NCBI RefSeq assembly: GCF_002878395.1
Contig: NC_061119.1
Coordinates: 47,634,284 to 47,698,283 of the forward strand
From: Capsicum annuum
Lineage: Eukaryota > Streptophyta > Magnoliopsida > Solanales > Solanaceae
Direction of reading: 5' to 3'
Length of the DNA: 64,000 nt
Both the position numbers and the translations under genes were made by a program. The notes beneath the pieces are model-generated. The model was not told the DNA's origin and ran no database searches. It saw nothing but the letters and a program-made list of their open reading frames with translations. Positions 11,771 through 23,022 of the stretch are shown here, in pieces (position 1 is the first letter of the stretch; each line of letters begins with the position of its first letter).

Positions 11771-12595
11771 TTATATTTTTTAAGATTTTTTATATTTTAA
11801 AGCTATTTTCTGCCCAAGTTAAAAAAGATAAAATACTAAGGCGGTTAAAAATATTTCTTGAATAACTCAAAAATCTCCTCCTTGAGTAGTCTTATCTTGT
11901 ATTTTCAATGTCACCATGTCCTATGCCCCTCAAAGCTATTAATGAATATTTAAAACTCATCTCTAGAATTATCTCTCCTTCAGCAATAAATTAATTCTTC
12001 TCTCATCTTTCCCTTTCTCTCTTCTTTAGGATAATCACAACCGTCTCTTTTTTTTTCTCTTTTCTCTCCTCTTTTACATGAGGACCCTTTCGGATTTCAA
12101 CTGATCTATATGTTTTCTCAACTAAAATGGTTCTTTTGATCCCTTTGCTTTTTCGACATTGCAGGTATGGCTCACTGCGGCCCTTTCCTTCTCTTTTTCT
12201 TCTTTGTAAGTTATTTAAACTAGATATTAATATCTCTTATTTTTATTTATTTACCCATTATCCATATCCTATTTACTAAGAAAATTGAAGGAAAGATAAC
12301 TTTTAAGTCTTGAATGAACGAATCATTATTTTAATTAAAATATGCAAAAAAAGTCATCTGTTTGGAGAACTTCAAAAGCCTTGTTGGTAGTGTCATTTTT
12401 TTATGTCTTTTGTTTGTTTCATTATTGTTGATGTTGTTTTTGATGTTGTGAGTGGTGTTGGTGTTGTCGGAACATGTGTTATTTATGTTCTTAAAGGTGT
12501 TTGAATATTTGGTATTTGTGTTGTTGATAGTGTTGGAACATATGGTGTTGTTTCTTTATTGTTGATGTTGTTGGTATTTCAATGGATTCCCCAAC

Positions 12596-12810
12596 TATTA
12601 CAACTGATGAATCAGCTATTGGAACAGACGGAGCAACTGTTGGAAGAAATCAAACCAGTAGCAAGGCTGGTTTGATTTATTCCAAAAGATGACCCATCTA
12701 TTGCAACATGTCAGCCATTTGTTGTCACACATACGTCCCTGTTGTAACAGATGACTCATTTGTTGAATAGATGGAGAATTTGTTGTAAAAGTTGGGTATT
12801 GGAACGCTTG
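12596..12810. repeat. CAACAGATG dyad repeat cluster 2
   Basis: Variants such as 'ctattacaactgatga', 'aacagatgactcatttgttg' and 'gcaacatgtcagccatttgttg'. Confidence 0.7.
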
Positions 12811-12899
12811 TTGTAATGTGTTGTATTCATTCAATTTTGTTTTACCCTTTTTTAAATTATGCAGACATCAATTGTAATGTTCTTTTTATTCTTTTCTTG

Positions 12900-13960
12900 T
12901 TTTACATCAATTATTTTTCTATTGTTTGCAGATAAAAGGAAGTAAAAATGGATCAACTTTTGCCCGACCAACATAAAAGGCTAGAGTAAGGATGGGTTCA
13001 GAGGAATAAGTTGCTTACAAATGGAACCACTTCATATGTGGGAGGAATTTATTGCTGATCATGTTTTCATGAAAACATACATAGAGTACACCGATATTGT
13101 GAATGAAGTTTTTTACCGCCATTAATCATTCAAAGAAGATATTGCATTTCACAGTAAAGATTATTAGGTTTTAACTGATAAGACCAAGGGACCAAGTAGG
13201 TGGTGTCGATACCCTATTACAGTTTAAAGATAGTTTTGCTAATGTTTATGTGTTAAGTTAGGAGAAGGGGCCAAGTTTTTGGTGGCAGTATAAAGATTTA
13301 ATAGTGATTGGAATAATTTTAAGGGACCAATGGTCTTTTGAAAGGCCTCCAAAGCCTCGCACTGCTGCAGCCAAGAATGGAAATCAATATAGTTATTGCC
13401 CTAGTCCAAACTTATATGGCTGGGTTGCTCGGGGTAATGCTTATACAGCTGAAGGTGCTTAGAAAAATATCTGCGAGTGAAAGGAGAAGTGTTGAAGACT
13501 ATATATCAACTCTGACCTTATTAAAGAAGAAACACAGGGCAGCAAGGAATGTGTAGAGAATCTAGATGATGAAATTGACATGAAAAATGAAAAAACTAAA
13601 TGAGCTGAAAAAATAAAAGTGTATCCAGAAATGAAAATCCATCAGTCGATTTTGAAAAGAAAAATGGTGAACTGGACTGGAGTTGTGCACTTTGCAGGGG
13701 AACTGCGACCAACTATCGTGGACTAAATGATGACCCACAAAGCGCAGGATCAGAAATCTAAGGTTGCAGCTTTGCAAGCACCGAGGGTGGTAAGATGGTC
13801 AGTCAGTAATAAAACATGAACCAATAACTCCTGAAGTAAAAATAAGGGATCAATCCAAGGCGGCAATTTTTGAAGTTAAACTTGCATCCATTGCCTTCTT
13901 CTTGTGGTTCTGGTCAGGTCAAAGGCAGTGTAAATAATAAGGCATGTGATTTCTGGCTGA
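12900..13960 (+). other. Gene-like but undecodable stretch
   Basis: A pyrimidine tract and 'ttgtttgcag' at about 12922-12931 look like a splice acceptor, followed by an ATG at 12948. Base composition to about 13960 is less AT-rich than the flanks, but no frame stays open beyond 72 codons and I recognise no domain. It may be a decayed gene carried by the MULE region. It could equally be chance. Confidence 0.3.
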
Positions 13961-15240
13961 CTTAGACCCTTTTATTTCTACTACCATTGACATGATCAGA
14001 ACCATAAATAGAAGGCATCAAATGCAACTTAGACTTTAGAAATTAATGTCTTCGCTTCCCGTGTTTTTACTTTAGGAGTTGTTGGTTTAAGTTTCATTCT
14101 CGACTGAAAATCATACCAACCCATGATGCTCGCCAAGCTATTTCCTCATAGTCTTGATCCTGCACTTTATGGGTCTTCATTTAGGCCACGCTAGTTAGTC
14201 GTCGTAACCTAGAAAATTTTCTAGCTCCAGTCTACTTTACCATTTTTATTTTCAACAACAACTGACAGATTTTAATTTTAGGACACGCTTTCATATTTGA
14301 AACTCATTCAGTTTTTTTAATCTTTTAAGTCAATATCATTGGCCGGATTGGCTAAAAGTACCTTACTTGATGTCCTATATTTCCTCTAAAACAAGGTTTG
14401 ATATGATATATAGTCTTCTCGACCTCCGCTTTCCCACACAGGTATTCCCCCAAGAACCTTTTGTTGTATAATAATCTCCTCGAGCAACCCATCTATATAA
14501 ATTTAGATCAGGGGAATTTCTATTTATTTTTTATTCTTATTTATTGTAGTGGGAGCCTTAAAAGGCCTTCTCATAGTCTACTTCACCATTAAAATTAGTT
14601 CAATCACTATTGAATATCTATAATGCCATTAAATATTGATCCCTTCTATAAACATGATGCATAAACATGAGCAAGACCGTCATTAAATTATAATAGGGGA
14701 TCAAAAACCCTTTCTTGGAACCCTTTGGCCTTATCAGTTTGCACCTATAAAACTTAACTATAAAATGCATGATCTTATTTGAAGGATCAATGCCTAAGCG
14801 TTAAAATGCATTCATAAAATCATTGTACTTTATGTGTGTTGTCATAATAACCTAATCAGTAATACATAACTCTCACGCATGAAAGTGGATCCATCCATCT
14901 GCATTTACCTTATTCTTGCCACCCCATCAATGTTAAATAGGGTTTAATCTTCAATTCCCATCGTGAAGTAGTGTACAAAACTATGGAGACTCAACGGATA
15001 ATCATCTTAAATGTCAAAGGACTACATGCTCATCAAGAAAAATTAAGTTCTATGTATGTAATGCACCATGATTGTTGTAACAGTAAACTTGTGTTGTTGT
15101 TTGATTATGGACTTTGATAATATTAACTCATTGTCGGGGATGTAAATTTTATGATTTAGTATATAAATATATATTTTTAATAACTTTTTCATCAATAAAA
15201 CGTGGTAACCAAAAAGAAATTAAATACCACTAACTACAAA
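13961..15240. other. Unassigned AT-rich sequence
   Basis: I see no ORF, LTR boundary or tandem repeat here. Confidence 0.4.
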
Positions 15241-15244
15241 AAAT

Positions 15245-15830
15245 GTATTCAGGAGATTAGCCATGTGTTGCAACAGATACACATTGGCTGGAACAACACA
15301 ATATGTATCATCAGACTGTATTGCATTCAACCAACATATGACCAATATGTTGCAATAGATGGAACATATGTTGCATAGATCTGCTAGAAGAACAAAATAC
15401 AGTTCTGGCCATTGGTTTGTGTTCTTCGAACAAATGACAAATCTATTTCAACAGATTGTCCATTTGCTGGGAAAATTGACTAAAATGGTTATTAATATAA
15501 AAAAAAATAGGTTATTGGAAGGGTGAAAATTCTTGACTTTTTAATTATTTAATAAAGAAAAATGATTCATAATAAAATAATAAGGAAATAAAATTATAAA
15601 CACAATCTACGATCGTAAAAAATGGTTATTTAATTTTAATTAACAGATGGCCCCCGACAGATGGTCCATCTGTTGTATTAGATAATCCATTTGTTACATC
15701 AGATGGTCCATCTGTTGCTTCAGATCATCTATTCGTTGCATCTGGTAATCCATCTATTGTAATAGATGTAAAATTCGTTGCAACAGATGGGTTTTTGGAT
15801 GCAACAGATGGACCATCTGCTTCCATAATT
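15245..15830. repeat. CAACAGATG dyad repeat clusters 3 and 4
   Basis: Two dense groups, 15245-15480 and 15640-15830. The second has the clearest units: alternating 'cagatggtccatctgttg' and 'gcaacagatgg'. The stretches between and after them, as far as about 16330, are AT-rich; a duplicated phrase ('agtcatgactt...tcaaaaaagtcacc') occurs at about 15950-16030. Confidence 0.8.
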
Positions 15831-16334
15831 TAATAAAAATGGATATTATTAAAATTTCGGTTATTGAAAAGGTGAGAAGTCTTCAATTATTTAATTGAGA
15901 AAAACGGTTATTTAATTTTAAGAACTAATTAATATTAAGAAGCTGAAGAGTCATGACTTGTCACAATAATCAAAAAAGTCACCATCTTGATTTAATTAAG
16001 TCATGACTTTTCACAGTAATCAAAAAGTCACCAGCTTGAATGTATTAATAAAATGAAGGTGAACAGTCGTGCCTTTTTGCCTAACACATCAAATTCAATC
16101 CTATATGAATAGGTCTCCCCTTACTCGTTTATTCTGCTACACTATTTATTTCTTGCATCTTGTCTTTCATATTACATACTCAACCACTTATCTTCAAAGA
16201 CCATATTCTTTTCCTTGACTTAGGTAAGTTTTTTTGGTGTTAATCTACACAGTTTGTAGTGTAAGTCGTATTACATTTGAACTCTTTTCTCTATTTTTGT
16301 GTTTATATTTTTGTCAATTCATGAGTGTTTAGAT

Positions 16335-16496
16335 ATGGATGATCCTATTTAGGAAATGGATATTCTGTGCAACATTGTACGGGAACTTTAGAGGCATATT
16401 AATGTCCTGCAGTGGGAGTTTAGCGTCTTGAGAGAAAGGATGCTCGAAGAGATTTGCAGGCTAATGAGGGCCCTGCTGCTCTCGGATGACAATTGA
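16335..16496 (+). pseudogene. 53-codon small ORF with two TAG stops, unknown function
   Basis: An ATG at 16335 opens a frame that reaches a TGA at 16494-16496. It is interrupted only by TAG codons 6 and 19, both of which could come from CAG by a single C-to-T change. The reading is MDDPI, stop, EMDILCNIVREL, stop, RHINVLQWEFSVLRERML and so on, with a heptad-like, probably helical pattern. A leader with a splice-donor-like 'taggtaagttt' (about 16222-16232) precedes it. It lies divergently from the MULE transposase and may be an accessory gene of that element. I do not recognise the family. Confidence 0.45.
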
Positions 16497-16501
16497 TCAT
16501 C

Positions 16502-16548
16502 TAACAATAATAATAATAATAATAATAACAATGATAATAATAATAATT
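16502..16548. repeat. (AAT)n microsatellite, imperfect
   Basis: About 15 AAT-type units with single interruptions, just after the small ORF. Confidence 0.95.
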
Positions 16549-16764
16549 TTATATTTTTTCTTTTATCATATGTGTTTTTTTTAATTTATATACGATCTAC
16601 CTACCTAATGTGTTTTGTTTTGTTTAATGAAAGAATTTATGTTTGGTCGACTTTGACTTTTTAATTCTTATTTAATTTTCATTCTGTCTATTTCTTCTTC
16701 TCAACATGTCGATGGTTAGAGGTAGAGATTGAGCATTTAGCACGATTTTGAATCCAGTAGCAAT

Positions 16765-17005
16765 AGCAAGATTTTTGAGTTCTTACAACATATGGACCAT
16801 ATGTTCAAACAGATTGATCATCTGTTGGAACAACACAAATTAGTGGCAAGAACTGTATTTTGTTTCTTCAATAGATTATCCATCTATTGCAACATATTTT
16901 TCATCTGTTGGACGATGAAAAATATCCATCTGTTGCAATAGATTCTTTCAGCAAATGTCTATATGTTGCAACAGATGGGTAGTTTGTTGAATCTAATTTT
17001 GTGGT
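16765..17005. repeat. CAACAGATG dyad repeat cluster 5
   Basis: Units such as 'aacatatggaccatatgttc', 'gttgcaacagatgggtag' and 'ccatctattgcaacat', immediately downstream of the transposase gene. Confidence 0.78.
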
Positions 17006-17163
17006 CTATTGTATTTAGTTCTTGTTTTACCTCTTTTTAGTTTTTCACAAGTTAATTAAAAAGATATTTTACATAATAAATAATAACATTTACGTTCAAA
17101 AAAATAAGTTAAAAACATCAAAGTGCATAACAAAGAACAACACAAGTTTTGTTATAACAACGA

Positions 17164-19367
17164 TCATGGTGGATTGCAATTTGGAAAAGTAGTTTTTTTG
17201 TGGCCAGCATTCTTACTTACATAGCACTTGTTTTTTTCTCGATAGGAGTGATTCCCTGACACCATACCTCCTTTTATATCTTCTTCTTACTGACTTGATA
17301 GTGCATGAGTCAATATGTGGAGGAGGTATTAGTCTTCCCAAAAGCTCTTCAGTAACAACCCAAGATTTTTCTAGAGGCACCGAATTAATATTTTCACTAT
17401 ATGCCATTATATATCTTTCAATCAAATAATATGGAGATGAGAAATCATAAATTTTAGTTCCATATTATGAACCGTATTGGGCTCGAAGTGCTGCCATAGC
17501 ATGTAGACAAGGTATTTTGTCCAAGTCAAAAGGCACAAGATCTTGTTTGATGATTGATTGTGACAACATCACCATGACCATCGATACTAAACTTGTAATC
17601 TTCTATTTGAAGAGCAAATAACCTATTTCCCAAACTGATGTCTGTTGATATTTATTTTTCCGCTTCTTGAACAAATTTGATTCCTCCGTTCGTGAATTGC
17701 ACATGCCTTTCGTGAAATAATTTGTCATACTTCTTATTTATTTTATCAATGAGAAATTCTCTTTCAGTGCCAAATAATGAATTCACTAATTCAACTATGT
17801 TTGACGTCATAATATTATACCTATACAAAAGAATCACTTAGTACAGCATCAGAGTAAACTTGTAACTCAAAAAAGACATTAAATTCGTAATAATATACCT
17901 ATTTTCCGGATAAAATGCTTGGTTTCATCTCTCTAAACTGACACGTACAAGATGTTCTACTGCCTTGGGATACATATACATTGTTTTATTGAAATGCTAA
18001 AAAAACTTATTCTATTATATGCTTTAACTGCTCTATAAAAATGGGTCACGACCCTTTCATTGTGAAAGTTGTTTCGAATAATATCTCCAAGATGCCTCAT
18101 GCAACAACCAAAGTGAGCTAAAGTGTAGAAAATTGAACCCATCTTTGGGATACTTGGAATCCTATCTGAAATAAAACACAATTCTTCATTATCTATGATG
18201 CAGCTTTGTATTTGTTCAAGAAAATATCTATACGAGGCATCACATTCCTTGTTCGCTACACAAAAAGTGACAGAAAAGGTATGCCTCTTCGCATCCTGTG
18301 CCACCGCTGCTAGCAAAACTCCATTATACCTGCTCCTCAAGAAGGTTCCGTCGATGGCTATAAATTTTCTCAAATGTTGAAAACCAAGAATCCAAGCACC
18401 ATAAGATTCAAAAAAAATACTTGAACCTTCCATTTTTATCAGCATGCAGCACCATCTTACTTTCGGGATTTGTGGACTCAAGAATGTAATGGTAGGCATC
18501 AAGGAATGCATACCCGTGCTTGTGTGTCCTCCTAACCAAGTCCTTGAAAATCCCTATGGCTATTTATATCTTCCAATATTACCACAGCACCCAATTTTGA
18601 AATGAGTTGATTGGCCATATCCCTTGTAGAAGGGCCTTTGCCATTGGAAAATCTATTCTAGAAATATTGACCGAGAACCTCTGCTGTGGCATAAGAATTT
18701 TAGACTATAATGTGCTCCGAACCACATGTGTGATACTTTTTATAAATATTAACGATGAATCATTCAAAGCTTAAGTATTTCACAACCCTTAACCACCAAT
18801 TGCTGGTCGGATTAGCACATCTGAAGGAAAAGACTTTGCTCGAATTTATCACTTTCTTTACCCTGATATATTTTTTCAAGAAAGCAATGAACAAAGAAGT
18901 GGATATTTCTTTCTTATCCTTGAATGACATTCCCTTGTAAAAGTCAGTCTCGTCATCATGACAATTGCCCGACTGTGTTGATTGAGCAAAACTGCCCATC
19001 ATATTCTCACAACAACGAACGTAGGTTTTTAATCATCATCTAGAATATTCATGTCCTAATCATCCATCTTATCATCAAAGATATCTTGTTGTTCTTCTTC
19101 TTCTATATTTTGGTTCTCATTCTCTCTCGATTTTTCAACCACGTATACCCTCAACATCGGCCTAGCTGAATCACTAAGATAAGCACACAAATGAACCTGA
19201 TTGATTATCCTTAAAGGTAGTACCCTCTGATTTTCAAAAGAGTTGTGCATGTAGCTGATGACGAGTTCTTCTAGTTGATAATTCAGTACACAATAGCTGA
19301 TGATTAAGTTCTCAAAATCATCATACGAAACATCACTTTGGACTTTTATAGCTATCATATATATCAT
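17164..19367 (-). pseudogene. MULE transposase (MuDR/FAR1-like), broken
   Basis: A DDE transposase of Mutator-like elements, which would cut and move the element. N-terminal part (19367-19056): acidic tail ENQNIEEEEQQD after a MuDR-like domain. Catalytic part (18511-17957): FIAIDGTFLR holds the first Asp, then ECDASYRYFLEQ, then CFISDR with the second Asp, and HFGCCMRHL, the usual Cys/His segment. C-terminal part: a SWIM-type remnant around 17500-17550 (SCAF, then IPCLHAMAALRAQYG across a frame change), and near the end a PPPHID...RRRYKRR tail leading to a decayed zinc knuckle (AGHKKTT). Several frame changes separate the pieces, so it cannot be functional. The start is placed at the first Met of the N-terminal piece; the true start may lie upstream. 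Confidence 0.85.
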
Positions 19368-19554
19368 TTCACCCTCCTTCTAATGCCATCCATATTGATT
19401 ACTCTTCTCAATTCATTCACCATGACAACCCACCCCTATTGTTATTAATTCCTCCATTAGTGGTACCTAAATAAACACATTTGTTAAAAAAAAGTTAATA
19501 ATGACATCATAATAAAATTATTAGTGATTTTATAGTGTCGTAATATGAACCCCA

Positions 19555-20070
19555 ATAGATGAGTAATCTGTTGCAACAGGTAAATATTATGTTGCAACTG
19601 GCGAGTAATATATTGCAAAAGATGACTCACTTATTGGTAATTCGTTTTACGATACAATAAAACCTGAATGAGATTCTAATAGATGAGTCATATATTAGAA
19701 TAGTCGACTCATATGTTGTAACTGATGAATCACTTGTTGGTCAGTACTACAGAACCTTTGAAGATGATTCCAAAAGATGAGTGACATGTTACAATAGATA
19801 AATAACCTATTGCAATAGATTAGTTACCTGTTGCAACAGACGACTCGTCTTTGGAATCGAGTTCAGGTTCTATTGTAACTGGTGAGTAATCTGTGTCAAC
19901 AAATGACTTCTCTACTGTAACAGATAACTCGTTTGTTGCAATAGTCAGTTCAATTCATGTTACAACATTATAGAACCATAAACATGAATCCAACATATGA
20001 GTTTTCTATTGCAACAGATGACTCATCTTTTGCAACAGATGAATCTTTTATTGGGTTCATGTTATGGTTC
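19555..20070. repeat. CAACAGATG dyad repeat cluster 6
   Basis: The longest cluster: about a dozen units such as 'gttgcaacagacgactcg', 'gcaacagatgactcatctt' and 'ttgcaactggcgagtaat', upstream of the transposase gene. Confidence 0.8.
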
Positions 20071-20140
20071 TATCCATTGTTTTAAAAACAATAGTAGTAG
20101 AGTATCCATATGAGAAATTCAACTAAAAATCATAATTTTA

Positions 20141-20596
20141 CTAACCAACGTCGCCTATGAAGTAATGCCAAAGTGATGTACGAACTAAATTTGACCTAAA
20201 ATTGATCAAGTAGCAGCAAAGTGGTAACAACAACAACAATGATAAATAAGAAGAAGATGATGGTGATAATAAAGAAGAAGATGTTGATAATGAAGCATAG
20301 GATGATGAATAAAGTAGCAGCAACAATGAACAACAAAAATGGTGAAGAGAGAGAAAATAATAATAATGAGAAGAGAGAGAGAAAACGTACATTTTTATTT
20401 CCTCTGTTTCTAGTTATATTAGGTCAATATTTGGATCAAAGTGTAAATTAAAAAACTTGTGGGCTATTCTCGAATTTTGTCAAGTTTCTTAATCACTAAT
20501 AAAGTAATTGTCACATACACTCAATTATTAAAAGTTGAGTCACCTACACCTCATTTTAAAAAAATTGTCACTTTTAGCTAAATTGCCCCCTACAAA
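20141..20596. other. Purine-rich trinucleotide tract and flank of the virus insertion
   Basis: 20221-20390 is an A/G-rich imperfect trinucleotide run (aac, aag, aat, gat); the open frames on both strands are products of that composition. 20391-20596 is plain AT-rich sequence up to the tRNA primer site of the viral insertion. Confidence 0.5.
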
Positions 20597-20608
20597 TGGT
20601 ATCAGAGC
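20597..20608 (+). promoter_or_regulatory. tRNA-Met primer-binding site of the viral fragment
   Basis: TGGTATCAGAGC, complementary to the 3' end of initiator tRNA-Met. It serves both gypsy elements and caulimovirids. No LTR end precedes it, and viral sequence follows, so I assign it to the virus, where it marks the conventional genome start. Confidence 0.75.
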
Positions 20609-20721
20609 CTTGTTATTTAAAAAATACGGAAGTCGTATATATATGGATTTACTTGATTAATTTATTAATTATGATTTATTTGATAAAACTAGATTTAGAT
20701 ATTCCCCAAAATATTATTTAA

Positions 20722-20820
20722 ATGACTAACGTACAAAAATATAAGGAATTAAAGCAAATAATATCTGAAAAACGTAAAGAATTAAAAATAAGGATAGAAA
20801 GACTACAATATAACATAATT
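20722..20820 (+). pseudogene. Start of a first viral ORF fused to RNase H sequence
   Basis: An ATG 114 bp after the primer site opens about 33 codons rich in Lys and Glu, probably helical. At about 20820 the frame runs into sequence matching the RT/RNase H connection of the minus-strand copy. This is a deletion junction that removed most of the viral genome between ORF1 and RT. I do not recognise the ORF1 piece itself. Confidence 0.55.
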
Positions 20821-21404
20821 AGGATTAGTAAACCAAGTAAGAGAATATATCCCAAAATTAAAGCAGAAAACTTAAAACCATTGCAGAATAAATTTAAAAA
20901 GGATGTAGAATATAGATATAATGAAGAAGACAAAAAATAGGTACAGAAAATAAAAATTACTTTAAAGAATTACCAAAATTACAATTTCTAGAAGAAAATA
21001 AAAAATTTACATCTATAGTAGAAGCTGATGCAAGTGAATATAGTTATGGAGGAGTACTCAAATATAGGTATGAAGAAGAAAAATTAGAACATTATTGTAG
21101 ATATTATTCAGGAACATTTAACGAAACAGAAATAAAATGGAAAATAAATAGAAAAGAATTATGCTCTTTATATAAATGTTTAATAGCATTTGAACCATAT
21201 ATCGTGTACAACAAGTTTATTGTTAGAACAGATAATACAATGGTACGATGGTGGCTAACAAGAAAAATACAAAACTCAGTTACGACAAAGGAAATTCGGA
21301 GACTAGTATTAAATATAATGAATTTTACATTTATAATTGCAGTAATCAATACTAACAAAAATATCATTGGAGATTACTTATCAAGACAAAGCTACTCAAA
21401 CTGA
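20821..21404 (+). pseudogene. Viral RT-RNase H C-terminal fragment (plus-strand copy)
   Basis: Includes EADASEYSYGGVLKYRY, the first RNase H acidic residue region, then INRKELCSLYKCL and FIVRTDNT. It ends at SRQSYSN and a stop at 21402-21404. A frame change lies near 20938. It nearly duplicates 22438-23022 in inverted orientation. Confidence 0.85.
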
Positions 21405-21411
21405 TTTACCA

Positions 21412-21603
21412 ATGGAAGAGGCTGATGCCAAAGATACCCAGACTGATTTATTGCTCCAAATGTTTAAACAAATGGAGTTATTACAAGAACGAGCTATTAC
21501 ACTAACTACTAAAGTTAAAAATATAAAAGTGCAAGTCAAGCACTATAGAAAATAAGATACTATGCAGGAAGAGCACATTAAAAAACTAGACCTAGAAGGT
21601 GAA
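21412..21603 (+). pseudogene. Viral ORF4 N-terminal fragment (plus-strand copy)
   Basis: It opens just after the RNase H stop with MEEADAKDTQTDLLLQMF and is helical and charged. A TAA at 21553-21555 is also present at the same place in the inverted copy, so that stop predates the inversion or is a true ORF end. The homology stops at 21603, the inversion breakpoint. Confidence 0.7.
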
Positions 21604-22430
21604 ACATTAATATAATCTCTGGTCATACCCATTTTGACCACATTAATAGTCTGTTTAATTTCATTAAATAATATTTCTGCTCGTGCAGAATAAAATCAAA
21701 CATAGAATAATTGTCCGTTGGTAATTCTCTTGTAAGTCATAAATTCTTTATGAATTTCTGGGATTCCTGCTAATTCTTCTCCATCGGTTGTGTAAATCAT
21801 AGATAATAGTCCATAATAGTAACATGATTTAATAAAATTTGGGCTTGTACCTGGTAAGGCAATAAGTTTATTGTAATTTTGGCATTTCTGGGTAATATAT
21901 CCTTTTTGTTGTGCGGCTAGCTCTTCACTTTGAATAGGTTTGGTATTTAATAAGGTTTGTAAGGTGTGTATGTTGTCAATGTATTTACGAGAAGAATAGT
22001 TGTACATCTGTTTTTCTTGGTTAAGTGATTCAGAATATGTATGTATCTGGGGAGGTGCAAATGCTTTTAAATTTTGTATATTTGGTGTATATGGTTTTGA
22101 AAATATTTGGATGAGGTTATAATTCTTTTTCTTTGGCCTTTCAGGTCTATTTTTAGTGACTATATTTTTTCCTTTAGATGTACCTGCAGCTGTAATTGAA
22201 GTTACGTCAGTAATTTGAGTTTTAAGGTGTTTCTCATCGTCACCTTCTAGGTCTAGTTTTTTAATGTACTCTTCCTGCACAGTATCTTATTTTCTATAGT
22301 GCTTGACTTGGACTTTTACATTTGTAACTTCAGTAGTTAGTGTAATAACTCGTTCTTGTAATAACTCCATTTATTTAAACATTTGGAGTAATAAATCAGT
22401 CTGGGTATCTTTGGCATCAGCCTCTTCCAT
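21604..22430 (-). pseudogene. Viral ORF4 (transactivator/inclusion-body-like position), broken
   Basis: It follows the replicase ORF, as ORF4 does in solendoviruses, where it is thought to act in translation of the polycistronic RNA. It has a helical N-terminus (DTQTDLLLQMF), a Pro/Lys-rich middle (RPERPKKKNYN), and a C-terminal globular part with SCYYYGLLSMIYTTDGEELAGIP that resembles the core of caulimovirid transactivator proteins. Nonsense codons lie near 22375, 22285 and 21694, and the 3' end is lost at the inversion breakpoint at 21604. The functional label is by position and weak similarity. Confidence 0.6.
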
Positions 22431-23022
22431 TGGTAAATCAGTTTGAGTAACTTTGTCTTGATAAGTAATCTGCAATGATATTTTTGTTAGTATTGATTAC
22501 TTTAATTGTAAATGTAAAATTTAGTATATTTAATACTAGTCTCCGAATTTCCTTTGTCGTAACTGAGTTTTGTATTTTTCTTGTTAGCCACCATCGTACC
22601 TGTGTATTATCTGTTCTAACAATAAACTTGTTATACACGATATATGGTTCAAATGCTATTAAACATTTATATAAAGAACATAATTCTTTTCTATTTATTT
22701 TCCATTTTATTTCTGTTTCGTTAAATGTTCCTGAATAATATCTACAATAATGTTCTAATTTTTCTTCTTCATACCTATATTTGAGTACTCCTCCATAACT
22801 ATATTCACTTGCATCAGCTTCTACTATATATGTAAATTTTTTATTTTCATCTGGAAATTGTAATTTTGGTAATTCTTTACAAAGTAATTTTTATTTTTTG
22901 TACCTGTTTTTTGTCTTCTTCATTATATCTATATTCTACATCCTTTTTAAATTTTTTCTGTAATGGTTTTAAGTTTTCTGCTAATTTTGGAATATATTCT
23001 CTTACTTGGTTTACTAATCCTA
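22240..23022 (-). repeat. Right arm of the viral inverted repeat
   Basis: Complement of 20821-21603. It begins at 'caccttctag' and ends at 'ttactaatcc'. Transcription across the locus would give a long hairpin RNA. Confidence 0.85.

Larger units (their letters stand above)
11580..20140 (-). mobile_element. Mutator-like (MULE) region, boundaries uncertain
   Basis: A broken MULE transposase gene on the minus strand (17164-19367) is surrounded on both sides by six clusters of the same CAACAGATG/CATCTGTTG dyad repeat. The outermost clusters (about 11589 and 20070) are used as tentative limits. I could not find clear terminal inverted repeats or a 9-bp target-site duplication. The region also holds a short plus-strand broken ORF and splice-like sequences at 12160 and 12930, so more than one gene was probably carried. 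Confidence 0.5.
20821..21603 (+). repeat. Left arm of the viral inverted repeat
   Basis: A 783-bp arm matching the complement of 22240-23022 with only scattered differences (about 97% by eye, including small indels). The spacer is 636 bp. Confidence 0.85.

Noticed and set aside
12160..13556. Intron-exon signals suggesting an intact host gene
   Set aside because: Splice-like strings exist, but no frame can be joined into a recognisable protein; kept only as a low-confidence gene-like stretch.
20221..20451. Open frames on both strands in an A/G-rich tract
   Set aside because: Produced by imperfect trinucleotide runs lacking stop codons.
20597..20608. Primer site read as the start of an LTR retrotransposon
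   Set aside because: No LTR end precedes it and pararetrovirus sequence follows.
21104..21367. 87-codon ORF antisense to the viral RNase H, with a near-identical partner at 22475-22738
   Set aside because: Both are shadows of the duplicated RNase H region; the pair exists only because the viral DNA is inverted.
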